Part shown: positions 35,425-44,481 of the stretch, piece after piece
Layout: every line of letters starts with the position of its first letter
How positions within the stretch are numbered: the stretch's first letter is position 1
Assembly: GCA_016703265.1 (NCBI GenBank)
Contig: JADJCK010000003.1
Span: 62,001 to 126,000, forward strand
DNA length: 64,000 bases
Source: a bacterium
GTDB lineage: Bacteria > Krumholzibacteriota > Krumholzibacteriia > LZORAL124-64-63
Direction of reading: 5' to 3'
The notes under the pieces: model-generated
What the model was told of the DNA's origin: nothing
What the model saw: the letters and a program-made list of their open reading frames with translations, nothing else
The model's database searches: none
Translations under genes and position numbers: made by a program

Positions 35425-38115
35425 ATGGCGCTCGCCGCCGGCACCCGCCTTGGCCCCTACGAGATCGTCGCCCCCCTCGGCGCCGGCGGCATGGGCGAGG
35501 TCTACCGCGCGAAGGACACGCGCCTGGGCCGCGACGTCGCGGTCAAGGTGCTGCCCTCGCACCTGTCGGCCAGCGCCGAGGTGCGCGCGCGCTTCGAGCG
35601 CGAGGCCCGCGCCGTCTCCTCGCTCAACCACCCCCACATCTGCACGCTGCACGACGTCGGGCGCGAAGGCGACACCGACTACCTGGTCATGGAGCTGGTC
35701 GACGGCGAAACCCTGGCCGAGCGCCTGACGCGCGGTGCCCTGCCGCTTGCCGACGTGCTGCGCATCGGCGGCCAGGTCGCCGACGCCCTAAACCGGGCCC
35801 ACCGGGCCGGCGTGGTGCACCGCGACCTCAAGCCGGGCAACGTCATGCTGACGAAGACCGGCGCCAAGCTGCTGGATTTCGGACTGGCGGCGGCGTCACG
35901 GCCGGCCGATGCCGCCGGCAGCGCCGGCACCCTGACGAACATGCCGACGATGACCTCGCCCCTGACGACCAACGGGATGATCATCGGCACGCTCGCCTAC
36001 ATGGCGCCCGAGCAACTGGAGGGCAAGGAGACCGACGCCCGCGCCGACCTCTGGTCGCTCGGCTGCGTCCTCTATGAGATGGCGACCGGCAAGCGTCCGT
36101 TCGAGGGCGCCAGCCAGGCGAGCCTGATCACCGCGATCATGTCGTCGACGCCGCCCCCGTTACCGTCGCTGGCGCCGCTGACGCCGCCGACCCTCGAACG
36201 CATCGTCCGGCAGTGCCTGGCGAAGGATCCTGACGAACGGTGGCAGAACGCGGGCGACCTGGGTCGGGAGTTGAAGTGGCTGGCGACCGGTAGCCAGGAC
36301 ATCACTGCGGCAGGTGCCACGGGAGCTCCGGAAACACGACATGGATCCAGCCGCTGGCCCTGGCTGGTGGCCGGGATCGCCGTGCTGGCGGCGCTGGCGG
36401 CGTTCGTGGTTCCACGGTTCGGCGGAAAGGAACTTCCGGCGCCGCCGATGCGCTTCGCCGTGACGGCGCCGGCAGGACTGCTCCTCAGTGACAGCGCCAA
36501 CGCCTCGGCGATTTCACCGGACGGGCGCTGGCTGGTCTTTACCGCGGCGGATTCAAGCGGACGCTCGAGCCTGTGGCTGCGCGAACTGGCGGGTCTGACT
36601 GCGCGGCCGCTGGCCGGCACCGAGAACGCACTCATCCCGTTCTGGTCACCGGACAGCCGCCGGCTCGGCTTCTTCAGCGACGGCCGGATGAAGAAGGTGG
36701 CAATCGCTGGCGGTTCGCCCGAAGTGATCTGCGCCGTGCCCGACCCACGCGGAGCCTGCTGGGGCCCGGGAGGTGACATCATCTTTTCTCCGTCGGCCGC
36801 GGGAGCGCTCTGGCGCGTATCCGCCGACGGCGGCGAGGCTGTGGAGATCCTCAAGCCGGACGCCGCCCGCAAGGAGACCGCCTTCCGTTTCCCGGAGTTC
36901 CTGCCGGACGGACGGCACTTCACGTTCGTGGTCCTGCCCGTCCGCCAGAACGGCTATGAGATCCACCTGGGCTCGCTCGGCTCCACGGAACGGACCCTGT
37001 TGACCAACTCCGACGGTGCGGTGCTCTACGCCCCGCCCGGATACCTGCTGCTTTCCCGCAACGGGCGCCTGCTGGCCCAGCCGTTCGACGCGCGGAGCCT
37101 GAAGCTGACCGGCAAGCCGATCACCGTCGGGGAAGCGCCGATCGTCAAGGGCTACGACGGTGCAAGCGCCCTCTCGATCTCCAGCAGCGGCGTCCTGTCG
37201 CATCCGAACGGCGTGCTGTCGAACACGGTGCTCGTCCTGCTGGACCGCTCCGGACGTCGTCTGGCCACCGTGCCCGCGGCAGCGGGACGCTACGAGGAAA
37301 TGGCCGTTGCACCGGACGGACGGCACGCCGTGGTGGGCCGGCGCATTGCGCCGACGGAAATGGAGATGCTCCTGCTCGACCTGGCCCGCGGCACCTCGAT
37401 CCGCCTGCCTGCGGCGCCGTCGAACTTCCTCCTGTCGTTCGTCTGGTCGCCCGACGGACGGCAGTACGCCTTCGGCTCCAATACCAACGGCCCGCAGGAC
37501 GTCTTCGTCAGGACGCTGGACCCGGCAACGGAACCGGAGCTGGCCTTCGGCTCGGACAACATCTTCAAGAACGTGCACGACTGGACGCCGGACGGGAAGT
37601 ACCTCCTTTTCGAGCAACCCGACCCGGAGACAGGCTGGGACGTCTGGATGGTCCCGCTCGAGGGCGAGCGCCGGCCCGTGCCGGTCGCGCGGTCGCGCGC
37701 CAATGAAGGGGGAGGCTGGATCTCACCGGACGGCCGCTGGGTCGCCTATCGCTCCGACGAGTCGGGACGCGACCAGATCTACGCCCAGGCCTTTCCCGTG
37801 GCGGCAGGTCGCCAGCAGCTCACCACGAACGGGGTCATACCGTTCAGCTCCACCAGTTCGGTCAGCTGGTCGGCCGACGGCAGCGAGGTCCTCGTCCAGG
37901 AACCCGACGGCACCGTCCGCGCCATCGACGTGCGCATGGGCGACTACCTGCAGGTGGGCGCTTCGCGCGTGCTGTTCCAGTCCCCGCCGGGGCTCGTCTA
38001 CCTGGCCCCGAGCGAGGACCACCAGCGATTCCTGGCCTCCATCGCGGTCGGCCAGGCGGAGCCGCCGTCCCTGTCGGTCGTGCTGAACTGGATGCAGGGT
38101 ACGGAGGCGCCATGA
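35425..38115 (+). CDS. Membrane Ser/Thr protein kinase with periplasmic PD40/WD40-like propeller (kinase 1)
   Basis: 896 residues, starting at ATG 35425 after CCTGGAGGAC. Residues about 10-285 are a Hanks-type kinase: glycine loop GAGGMGEVYRA, ATP-anchoring Lys in DVAVKVLP, catalytic loop HRDLKPGN near residue 133, Mg-binding DFG near 152 and APEQLEG. A transmembrane helix follows at about 311-330. The rest is a TolB/PD40-like propeller with repeated SPDGRW, SPDSRRLGF, APDGRHAVV, SPDGRQYAF and SPDGRWVAYRS. The architecture fits a receptor kinase that senses an outside signal. Its stop overlaps the start of kinase 2 (ATGA). The target is unknown. Confidence 0.92.
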   Translation: MALAAGTRLGPYEIVAPLGAGGMGEVYRAKDTRLGRDVAVKVLPSHLSASAEVRARFEREARAVSSLNHPHICTLHDVGREGDTDYLVMELVDGETLAERLTRGALPLADVLRIGGQVADALNRAHRAGVVHRDLKPGNVMLTKTGAKLLDFGLAAASRPADAAGSAGTLTNMPTMTSPLTTNGMIIGTLAYMAPEQLEGKETDARADLWSLGCVLYEMATGKRPFEGASQASLITAIMSSTPPPLPSLAPLTPPTLERIVRQCLAKDPDERWQNAGDLGRELKWLATGSQDITAAGATGAPETRHGSSRWPWLVAGIAVLAALAAFVVPRFGGKELPAPPMRFAVTAPAGLLLSDSANASAISPDGRWLVFTAADSSGRSSLWLRELAGLTARPLAGTENALIPFWSPDSRRLGFFSDGRMKKVAIAGGSPEVICAVPDPRGACWGPGGDIIFSPSAAGALWRVSADGGEAVEILKPDAARKETAFRFPEFLPDGRHFTFVVLPVRQNGYEIHLGSLGSTERTLLTNSDGAVLYAPPGYLLLSRNGRLLAQPFDARSLKLTGKPITVGEAPIVKGYDGASALSISSSGVLSHPNGVLSNTVLVLLDRSGRRLATVPAAAGRYEEMAVAPDGRHAVVGRRIAPTEMEMLLLDLARGTSIRLPAAPSNFLLSFVWSPDGRQYAFGSNTNGPQDVFVRTLDPATEPELAFGSDNIFKNVHDWTPDGKYLLFEQPDPETGWDVWMVPLEGERRPVPVARSRANEGGGWISPDGRWVAYRSDESGRDQIYAQAFPVAAGRQQLTTNGVIPFSSTSSVSWSADGSEVLVQEPDGTVRAIDVRMGDYLQVGASRVLFQSPPGLVYLAPSEDHQRFLASIAVGQAEPPSLSVVLNWMQGTEAP

Positions 38116-40788
38116 CATTGACTCCCGGCACCCGCCTCGGCCCCTACGAGATCGTCGCCCCTCTCGGCGCCGGCGGCATGGGCGAGGTCTACCGCGCGAA
38201 GGACACGCGCCTGGGCCGCGAGGTCGCGGTCAAGGTGCTGCCGCAGCACCTGACGGCGAACCCCGAGATACGCGCCCGCTTCGAGCGCGAGGCGAAGACG
38301 ATCTCGTCGCTCAACCACCACCACATCTGCACGCTGCACGACATCGGTCGCGAAGGCGACACGGACTACCTGGTGATGGAGCTGGTCGATGGCGAGACGC
38401 TGGCGCAGCGCCTGGTGAAAGGCGCGCTGCCGGTCGCCGACGTGCTGCGGATCGGCGCCCAGATCGCCGATGCGCTGGACCGCGCCCACCGCGCCGGCGT
38501 CATCCACCGCGACCTGAAGCCCGGCAACGTGATGTTGACGAAATCCGGTGCCAAGCTGATGGACTTCGGCCTGGCGCGCGCCACCGGCCTGACCGGCCCG
38601 CCGGGCAGCGCGTCCATGGCGACGATGACGCACTCGCCGACGATGGCGGCACCACTGACGGCCGAAGGCACCATCCTCGGCACCTTCCAGTACATGTCGC
38701 CCGAGCAGCTCGAGGGCGTCGACGCCGACGCGCGCAGCGACCTTTGGGCCCTCGGCTGCGTGCTGTACGAGATGGCGACCGGCAAGCGCGCGTTCGAGGG
38801 ACGCAGCCAGGCCACGCTCATCTCGGCGATCATGACCACCCAGCCGCCGCCGGTGTCGCAGAATGCACCCCTGAGCCCGCCGGAGCTCGACCGCCTGGTG
38901 AGCGCCTGCCTGGCCAAGGACCCGGCCGACCGCGTGCAGAGCGCGCACGATGTGAAACTGCAATTGCAGTGGGCCGGCGAGGGCGGTTCGCGACTGGGCG
39001 CCCCCGCAATCACCGGGAGCACGCACGCACGATCCCGCCGTCGTTTGCTGCTTCTGGCTCTGCCCCTTCTCGCGGGTGTTCTGGGCCTGGCGGCCATCAT
39101 CATTTCGGTCCGGGAACTTCGCTCGAAGCCGTCGGCCGTGCTTTCGGTGCAGGTGCCGGTGCCGCCCAACCTGCGCCTGACCTCGTTCTGGTCGGACAGT
39201 GCCATCTCGCCCGATGGTCGCTGGGTCGTTGCCTCGGGCGCACGCGACACCGGCGAACGGCGCCTGTGGCTGTGGGACCTGAAGACGGCAGCCCTTCGCG
39301 ACCTGCCCGAAACGGAGCAGGGCTTCTTCCCCTCGTGGTCACCCGACAGCCGGGCGTTCGTGCACTTCCGCCAGAATGTGAACGGCCTGTTCCGCGTCGA
39401 TGCTGGCGGCGGTCCTTCCACGCGATTGTGCGACGCGGTCTGGGGACGCGGCGCCAGCTGGGGCAGCCGCGGCAACATCGTCTTCGCCCCGAACGCGACC
39501 GGTCCGATCCTGAGTATCGCGGCCGGAGGCGGCGCGACCACCCAGGTCACGGAGCTTGACGAGTCGCTCCGGGAGACCGCGCATCGATTCCCGCATTTCC
39601 TTCCCGACGGCGAGCATTTCCTGTACGCGGCGCTGCCGGCCGGCCCCGACGGCTTTCCGATCTACGTCGGATCGCTGTCGTCCCGCGACAGGAAGCTGGT
39701 CATGCGCAGCGATTGCGCGCCCATCTACGCCGAGCCGGGGTATCTCGCGTGCGTCAGGACCGCAAGGGGACGGCCCGGCGCTTCGACCTGAAGCGACTGG
39801 AGCCGGTCGGCGGAAGTTCACGATCGCCGCCGCGCCGCCGCAATCCGATTTTACGGCCGAACCGGTGGCCACGGCTTCACGCGACCAGCGCCTGCTGTTT
39901 CCGGCAATCAGCCTTCCCTTCGCGCGGCTGGAGTGGCTCGACCGCGCAGGCGCCTCGCTCGGCGTTGTGGCCATTCCGGACGGTCATTGGAGCCTCGGTT
40001 CGCTTTCGCACGACGGCCGCCTCGCATCGGTGGCCAACGGCCGCCAACTCTGGCAGGTTGATCTCGAAAGGAACGTCGCTTCGCGGCTGAGCAACGACAT
40101 GTCCTGGCCGCTGGCGACCGCCTGGTCGCCCGACGGTCGCCGACTGGCGTTCGACGCCATGAACCAGGGACGTTCCGGCATCATCCTGATGAACGCCGGC
40201 GGGAGCGGCGCGGTCGATAGCGTGCGCACGCTCGATGCCGTTTTCCAGGAAGTGGCGGACTGGGCACCCGACGGCCAGTCACTCCTGGTCGCGGTCATCA
40301 GCCGGTCCGACAGCGGCGGCGGCGAGACCAGTTGGGACCTGTGGACGGTACCCCTCGGCGGCGGCGCGCCGACGCCCTATCTCACCACGCGCAGCTTCGA
40401 ACGCTACGCCAGGTTCTCGCCCGACGGCCGCTGGATCCTGTTCGAGGTATTCGACCACGGACTGAGCAACATCTTCATCGACTCGTACCCGGTCCCGGGA
40501 CATCGCGTGCCCCTGGCCACGGGTACGGAAGGCAGGTCGCTGTGGGGCCGGGGCGGCCGCGAGATCCTGTATGTGGATGATCAGAATGTCCTGATCAGCG
40601 TACCGCTCGAATTCGCCGGCGACGACGTCAGGCCCGGACGGCCGAACCGGCTGTTCCGGCTGCCGGGCGGCACGACCGAAATGGACACCCACGACGGCGA
40701 GCGGTTCCTGGTCAGCACCTCCATCGCGGCGCCCTCGGGCACGTCGCTGCAGCTGATCCTCGGCTGGACGGGGCTGTTTTCGCGCTGA
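38112..40788 (+). CDS. Membrane Ser/Thr protein kinase with PD40-like propeller (kinase 2, frameshifted)
   Basis: Tandem paralogue of kinase 1, with a near-identical N-terminus (GTRLGPYEIVAPLGAGGMG) and the same order: HRDLKPGN, DFGLA, APEQ replaced by SPEQ, a transmembrane helix near residues 310-330, then a propeller. The kinase domain is intact. Within the propeller two single-base losses break the frame, one between 39749 and 39750 and one between 39813 and 39814. Restoring both gives a continuous chain (GYLA-VRQDRKG ... PVGG-KFTIAAAPP) to 40788, about 890 residues. The kinase and propeller domains diverge far more in the propeller half, so the two proteins may sense different signals. 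Sequencing error or a decaying copy both remain possible. Confidence 0.82.
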
Positions 40789-40851
40789 AGGAACCTGCTG
40801 GCCCGTCCTGCGTAGATAGCCTATTGTCCTGATTGGGAATTGCCCCCAGAC

Positions 40852-40873
40852 CCGGCCGCCCCCCGGCGGCCGG
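40852..40873 (+). other. 9-bp hairpin between kinase 2 and the thioredoxin-like gene
   Basis: CCGGCCGCC (40852-40860) pairs perfectly with GGCGGCCGG (40865-40873) across a 4-nt loop, 10 nt before the AGGAGA ribosome-binding site of the next gene. No T-run follows. It may be a terminator of the kinase operon or a 5' leader structure. Confidence 0.4.
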
Positions 40874-40894
40874 AAACGAGACAGGAGACCATCC

Positions 40895-42094
40895 ATGCGC
40901 AGCCCCGTGCTTGCCGGCGTCCTGACGGCGCTGGTCCTGGGCGCGGCCGCAGCCTCGGCCCTGGCCGACGATAGCGGACCCGCCACCTTCACCGACGCGC
41001 TGGCACTCGCCCAGCAGCAGAACAAGGTCCTCGTCATCGACTTCTACACCGATTGGTGACCCAGCTGCAAGGTGTTCGCCCGTGAGGCGAGCAGCAGCGA
41101 CATCATCAAGGGCGCCCTCGCCAACGTCGTCTTCTTCAAGGTCGATTGCGAAAAGGGCGAAGGCCCGGCCATCGCCGAGAAGTACAGTGTCCGCGGCTAT
41201 CCCACCTACTACGCCGTGAACGCGGCCGGGGAACCGGTCGAGCGCTGGATCGGCTACGACGGCGCCGAGGCCTTCGCCAGAGCCGTCGCGGCAGCGACGC
41301 GCGACACGCGCACACTCGTCGCGAAGAAGGAAGCCTTCGCGAAGCAGCCCACCGCCGACCTGGCGCTTTCGCTGGCCAACGACGTCGCCACCGGCTACGA
41401 CTGGGCCGGCGCCGTGAAGTACTTCAAGCAGGCCCGCGAACTGGACCCGGCGCGCGCCGACGAATGCACGCGCAACATCTTCATGTACATGTTCTACGGC
41501 GCCGACGACGGCGGCTTCGCCTTCGACGAGATAAAGGCCGAAGCCGACCGTGTGCTGGCCATCAAGGCCACCACGCGCGAGGACCGCATCGACCTTGCCT
41601 CGATGATCATCCAGCTGGCCCGCAAGCAGGACCGTGTACCCGACGGCGTGCCCTACCTGGAGCGCGCATTGGCGGAAGCGGAAGGCCTGCCGGAAGACTC
41701 GCCGGCCGCCCGCACCGTCCGCGGCCTGAGGGTGGACCACGCGCTGCTCGTGGAGAAGGACATCCCCAAGGCCGTCGGGCTCCGCAAGGCCATGCTGCCG
41801 GAGAACTGGGAGCAGGACCCGAAGCGCCTGAACCAGTTCGCCTGGTGGTGCTGCGAGAACGGCATCAACCTGGAAGAGGCCGAGGCGCTGGTGATGCGCG
41901 CCGTGGAGCTGTCGGACAACGATGCCGACCGCGCCAACTACCTCGATACCGCAGCCGATGTCTGCCTGAAGCGGGGCAATTGCGAGGAAGCCATCGCCCG
42001 CATCAAGCAGGCGATCGAGCTGGCGCCGGATCGCGACTACTTCAAGGAGCAGCTCGCGAAGTTCGAGGCTGCGCTGGCGCAGAAGAAGGGCTGA
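40895..42094 (+). CDS. Secreted thioredoxin-like protein with C-terminal TPR-like region; putative selenoprotein (in-frame TGA at codon 55)
   Basis: 399 codons from ATG 40895 (AGGAGA ribosome-binding site) to TGA 42094, in one frame, with a single in-frame TGA at 41057-41059. A signal peptide covers residues 1-24 (ending ASALADD). Residues about 30-135 are a thioredoxin fold: VLVIDFYTDW, then TGA-P-S-C, then VDCEKGE, then the cis-Pro segment GYPTYYAVN. The TGA takes the place of the first Cys of W-C-x-x-C, which would make selenocysteine 55 paired with Cys58. The frame after TGA stays typical for about 345 codons, ending in TPR-like helices (YLDTAADVCLKRGNCEEAIARI). A SECIS-like hairpin follows the TGA. 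Alternatives are a nonsense mutation or base-call error, with the downstream part starting at GTG 41072. Likely a periplasmic redox protein. Confidence 0.75.
41057..41093 (+). promoter_or_regulatory. Putative bacterial SECIS: TGA codon and downstream hairpin
   Basis: TGA at 41057-41059. The hairpin stem is TGTTCGCC (41073-41080) with GGCGAGCA (41086-41093), 8 pairs including one T-G wobble, and a 5-nt loop CGTGA. The loop begins 21 nt after the TGA and has G at its second position followed by T. Published bacterial SECIS consensus features (loop 16-37 nt after UGA, short loop with G among its first two bases) are met. The evidence is by eye. Confidence 0.6.
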
Positions 42095-42128
42095 CGCGAG
42101 GCGATTCCGCCGAGCCATGAGCGAGGAA

Positions 42129-42155
42129 GAGCGCCGGTGCCCCGCACCGGCGCTC
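42129..42155 (+). terminator. Strong hairpin terminator after the thioredoxin-like gene
   Basis: GAGCGCCGGTGC (42129-42140) pairs perfectly with GCACCGGCGCTC (42144-42155) across a 3-nt loop, followed by TCTATTTCC. It lies between the convergent thioredoxin-like and MAF/DUF115 genes and may stop transcription from both sides. Confidence 0.75.
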
Positions 42156-42156
42156 T

Positions 42157-43920
42157 CTATTTCCGGGAGGCTGCGACCAGCGGCCCGTAGAGATCCGCCA
42201 GCTCGCGCGCCCCCTCGGCAACGATCCCGCTGATGCGCCCGCTCTGCCGCAGGGACCAGGCCGTCGTCGCCACCTTGTCCGCCGCCGGCGGCATCTCCCC
42301 GTCGCGGGAAACGGCCAGCGAGCGCTCGCCGACCAGGGCATTGAGCAGCCGCGTCGAACGGGTCAGCACGGCCAGCCGCGACTCTGCCGCGGCCAGGCGG
42401 CCCAGCTGCCCGTCCAGGCCGCCGAAGCGACCCGCCTCGAGGTCCTTCAAGGCGCGGGCGGCCAACCGTCCCGCCTGCGCGGCGGCCTCGCCGGCCTGCG
42501 CCACCACCGACAGTTCGGCGGCAACCTCGCGCCACAGCGGCTGTGGATCCGTTGCGGGCGCCGAGTCCAGCACCTGGGCGATGAGTTCGCGCGCCGCCAG
42601 CGGCGGCGGCGCCGCGGCGGTGCTCCAGTCGGCCAGCGACGACTCGGTGAACCCGTGGATGCGCGCGCCGCCCTCGGTGGCATTCACCAGCACGCGATCG
42701 CGGGCCCAGGTCTCGGCGGCGCCCTCGAACCAGAGCCGGTAGGAGTTGAAGATGGGCCGCGTCAGCACCTCGCCGCCACCCCAGGCCGGCGTGGTCACCG
42801 CGCTCCAGTGCCCGGCGTTCGGCTTGTCCTCGAACCAGTGGTACACGCGCCCGGCCCCGGGCTCGTAGCGCACGCGCCGCGTCGCCTGCTCGGTGCCGCC
42901 GGCATGCGTGCGGCCGTCGGTCAGCGCCAGGTCCATCCCCACCAGCACGAGCGGATCGCAGCCCAGCAGGTGCAGGGCCGAGAAGGCGACGCAGGCCACA
43001 CTGCCGCCGCTCTCCAGTCGGCGGCAACCACGGGCGCGCTGCAGCCAGTCGCCCGGCACACTGCCGCCGAGCGCCACGGCCAGGCGCGCCCCTGCCGGCA
43101 CCGCGAAGTGCGCCGGGTGCCCGAGCGGCCCCGGCAACAGTGTCATGCGATCGAGATGCGGGACGCCGGCGAAATGGCCGCTCACGTCGTTGGCCTCGAT
43201 CACGACCACGAGCTCGGGTACGATCCCGTACCGCGCCAACGCCGGCAGCGCCGTGCTGGCGGCGCAGAGCAGGACGTGGCCCTGCAGCCCGCGCAGTACT
43301 TCCAGATTGAGATCCAGCGACGGACCGGCGCCCACGACGATGCCGGGGCGCCCGGCGAACCGGCCGGCCAGCAGGTCGACCGGCGGCATGGCCGCCACCT
43401 GGGGCAAGTTCACGGCAAGGTTCCGCAGCCACGTCCCGGCCGAACGCGTGAGCGTGGCGCTGCGGATGCGCGCGTCGGTCAGCGCCTGCCGCACGGCAGC
43501 GGCGAATCGTGCGAACGACTCCGGCTCGGCAACGCGCAAGGCGGGAATGGCCCCGGCCAGCACCTGACGCGCCGCGAGGTCGTTCATCCCGGCCGCCGCG
43601 GCCATCAGGGCAGCCAGCGAGTCGAGCACCTGCACGCCCGACGGAGGCGACGGCGCGCCGGCCAGCGGCCGCGGCTCGAAGACGATAATGATCGCGGTGG
43701 TGCGGGCGCGCAGCGCCTCGGCATAGGCCCCGTCGCCGTAGCCGAAGAAGAAGACCAGCTCCGGCTGCCGGTCGCCCAGGAAGGCCGCGATCTCACGAGC
43801 GGCCAGTTCCCGGCCGCCAGCGGACGCAGGCAGGCCGCCGGGAGCGGCCACCGGCGCGCAGCCGACGCCAGCCTCCGCTCCGGGCCCGTCCACAGCCAAT
43901 TCCTTGCCGAGCAACGACAT
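42157..43920 (-). CDS. MAF / DUF115 (MptE-like) protein
   Basis: About 587 residues from ATG 43920, with GGGAG a few bases upstream. The frame extends further up, but the ribosome-binding site favours this ATG. The centre carries the DUF115/MAF signature: GRPGIVVGAGPSLDLNLEVL (a nucleotide-binding-like glycine turn), LLCAASTALPALARYGIVPELVVVIEAND, and HLLGCDPLVLVGMDLALTDG. Related proteins are motility-associated flagellin glycosylation factors and a 6-hydroxymethylpterin diphosphokinase. No flagellar or pterin genes are nearby, so a sugar-transfer role (nonulosonate type) is inferred from the family only. Cytosolic, with no signal peptide. The C-terminal 150 residues are helical and Ala-rich. 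Confidence 0.78.
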   Translation of the reverse strand: MSLLGKELAVDGPGAEAGVGCAPVAAPGGLPASAGGRELAAREIAAFLGDRQPELVFFFGYGDGAYAEALRARTTAIIIVFEPRPLAGAPSPPSGVQVLDSLAALMAAAAGMNDLAARQVLAGAIPALRVAEPESFARFAAAVRQALTDARIRSATLTRSAGTWLRNLAVNLPQVAAMPPVDLLAGRFAGRPGIVVGAGPSLDLNLEVLRGLQGHVLLCAASTALPALARYGIVPELVVVIEANDVSGHFAGVPHLDRMTLLPGPLGHPAHFAVPAGARLAVALGGSVPGDWLQRARGCRRLESGGSVACVAFSALHLLGCDPLVLVGMDLALTDGRTHAGGTEQATRRVRYEPGAGRVYHWFEDKPNAGHWSAVTTPAWGGGEVLTRPIFNSYRLWFEGAAETWARDRVLVNATEGGARIHGFTESSLADWSTAAAPPPLAARELIAQVLDSAPATDPQPLWREVAAELSVVAQAGEAAAQAGRLAARALKDLEAGRFGGLDGQLGRLAAAESRLAVLTRSTRLLNALVGERSLAVSRDGEMPPAADKVATTAWSLRQSGRISGIVAEGARELADLYGPLVAASRK

Positions 43921-44062
43921 CACACTCCCGGGGACACGCCGGGGCGCGCGGACAGCCGGGCGGGGAATCCCCGACATGGCGTCCGCGCGAAGCCTCGGCT
44001 ACCGTGACTGCGAGGGCATTGCAACCGCCATACCGGCGCCGTCTCGAATCGGGGGGTCATCC

Positions 44063-44476
44063 GTGAAACGTACCGCCAACGCAGCCTGGTCCGGCAACCT
44101 GAAGACCGGCCATGGCCGCTTCAGCGTGGGCAGCGGCGCCATCAAGAACCAGAAGTACGACTTCCGCACGCGATTCGAGGACGAACCGGGCACCAACCCC
44201 GAGGAACTGATCGCCGCCGCCCACGCCGCCTGCTTCAGCATGGCGTTCAGCGCCCAGCTCGGTGAGCGCGGCATCACGCCCGACTCGATCGAGACCGCCT
44301 GCGCCGTGACGTTCGAGAACCTGGCGCTCACCCGCAGCGTGCTGACCACGACGGTCACCGCGCGCGGCGCCGACCGCGCCAAGGTCGATGAGGCAGCCGC
44401 GGCCGCGAAGGCCGGCTGCCCCATCTCGAAGGTGCTCAATCTGGAGATCGCGCTGGAACTGGCAATCGTCGTGTAG
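44063..44476 (+). CDS. osmC: OsmC-family peroxiredoxin
   Basis: 137 residues from a GTG start at 44063 with a G-rich Shine-Dalgarno-like GGGGGGT upstream; the length equals typical OsmC. The two redox Cys are present in AHAACFSMAFSAQ (first Cys near residue 57) and AGCPISKVL (second near residue 122), with the catalytic environment GTNPEELIAAAHAACF. OsmC proteins reduce organic hydroperoxides in the cytosol using a thiol donor. It is convergent with the dockerin-like gene (5 bp apart). Assignment by family is firm; the partner reductant is not known. Confidence 0.93.
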   Translation: MKRTANAAWSGNLKTGHGRFSVGSGAIKNQKYDFRTRFEDEPGTNPEELIAAAHAACFSMAFSAQLGERGITPDSIETACAVTFENLALTRSVLTTTVTARGADRAKVDEAAAAAKAGCPISKVLNLEIALELAIVV

Positions 44477-44481
44477 CCCGG

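Noticed and set aside
40895..42094. TGA read as an ordinary sense codon by a changed genetic code
   Set aside because: Many genes in the window end in TGA (for example those at 1, 2679-5366 and 24701), so TGA is a normal stop here. Only the selenocysteine or mutation explanations remain.
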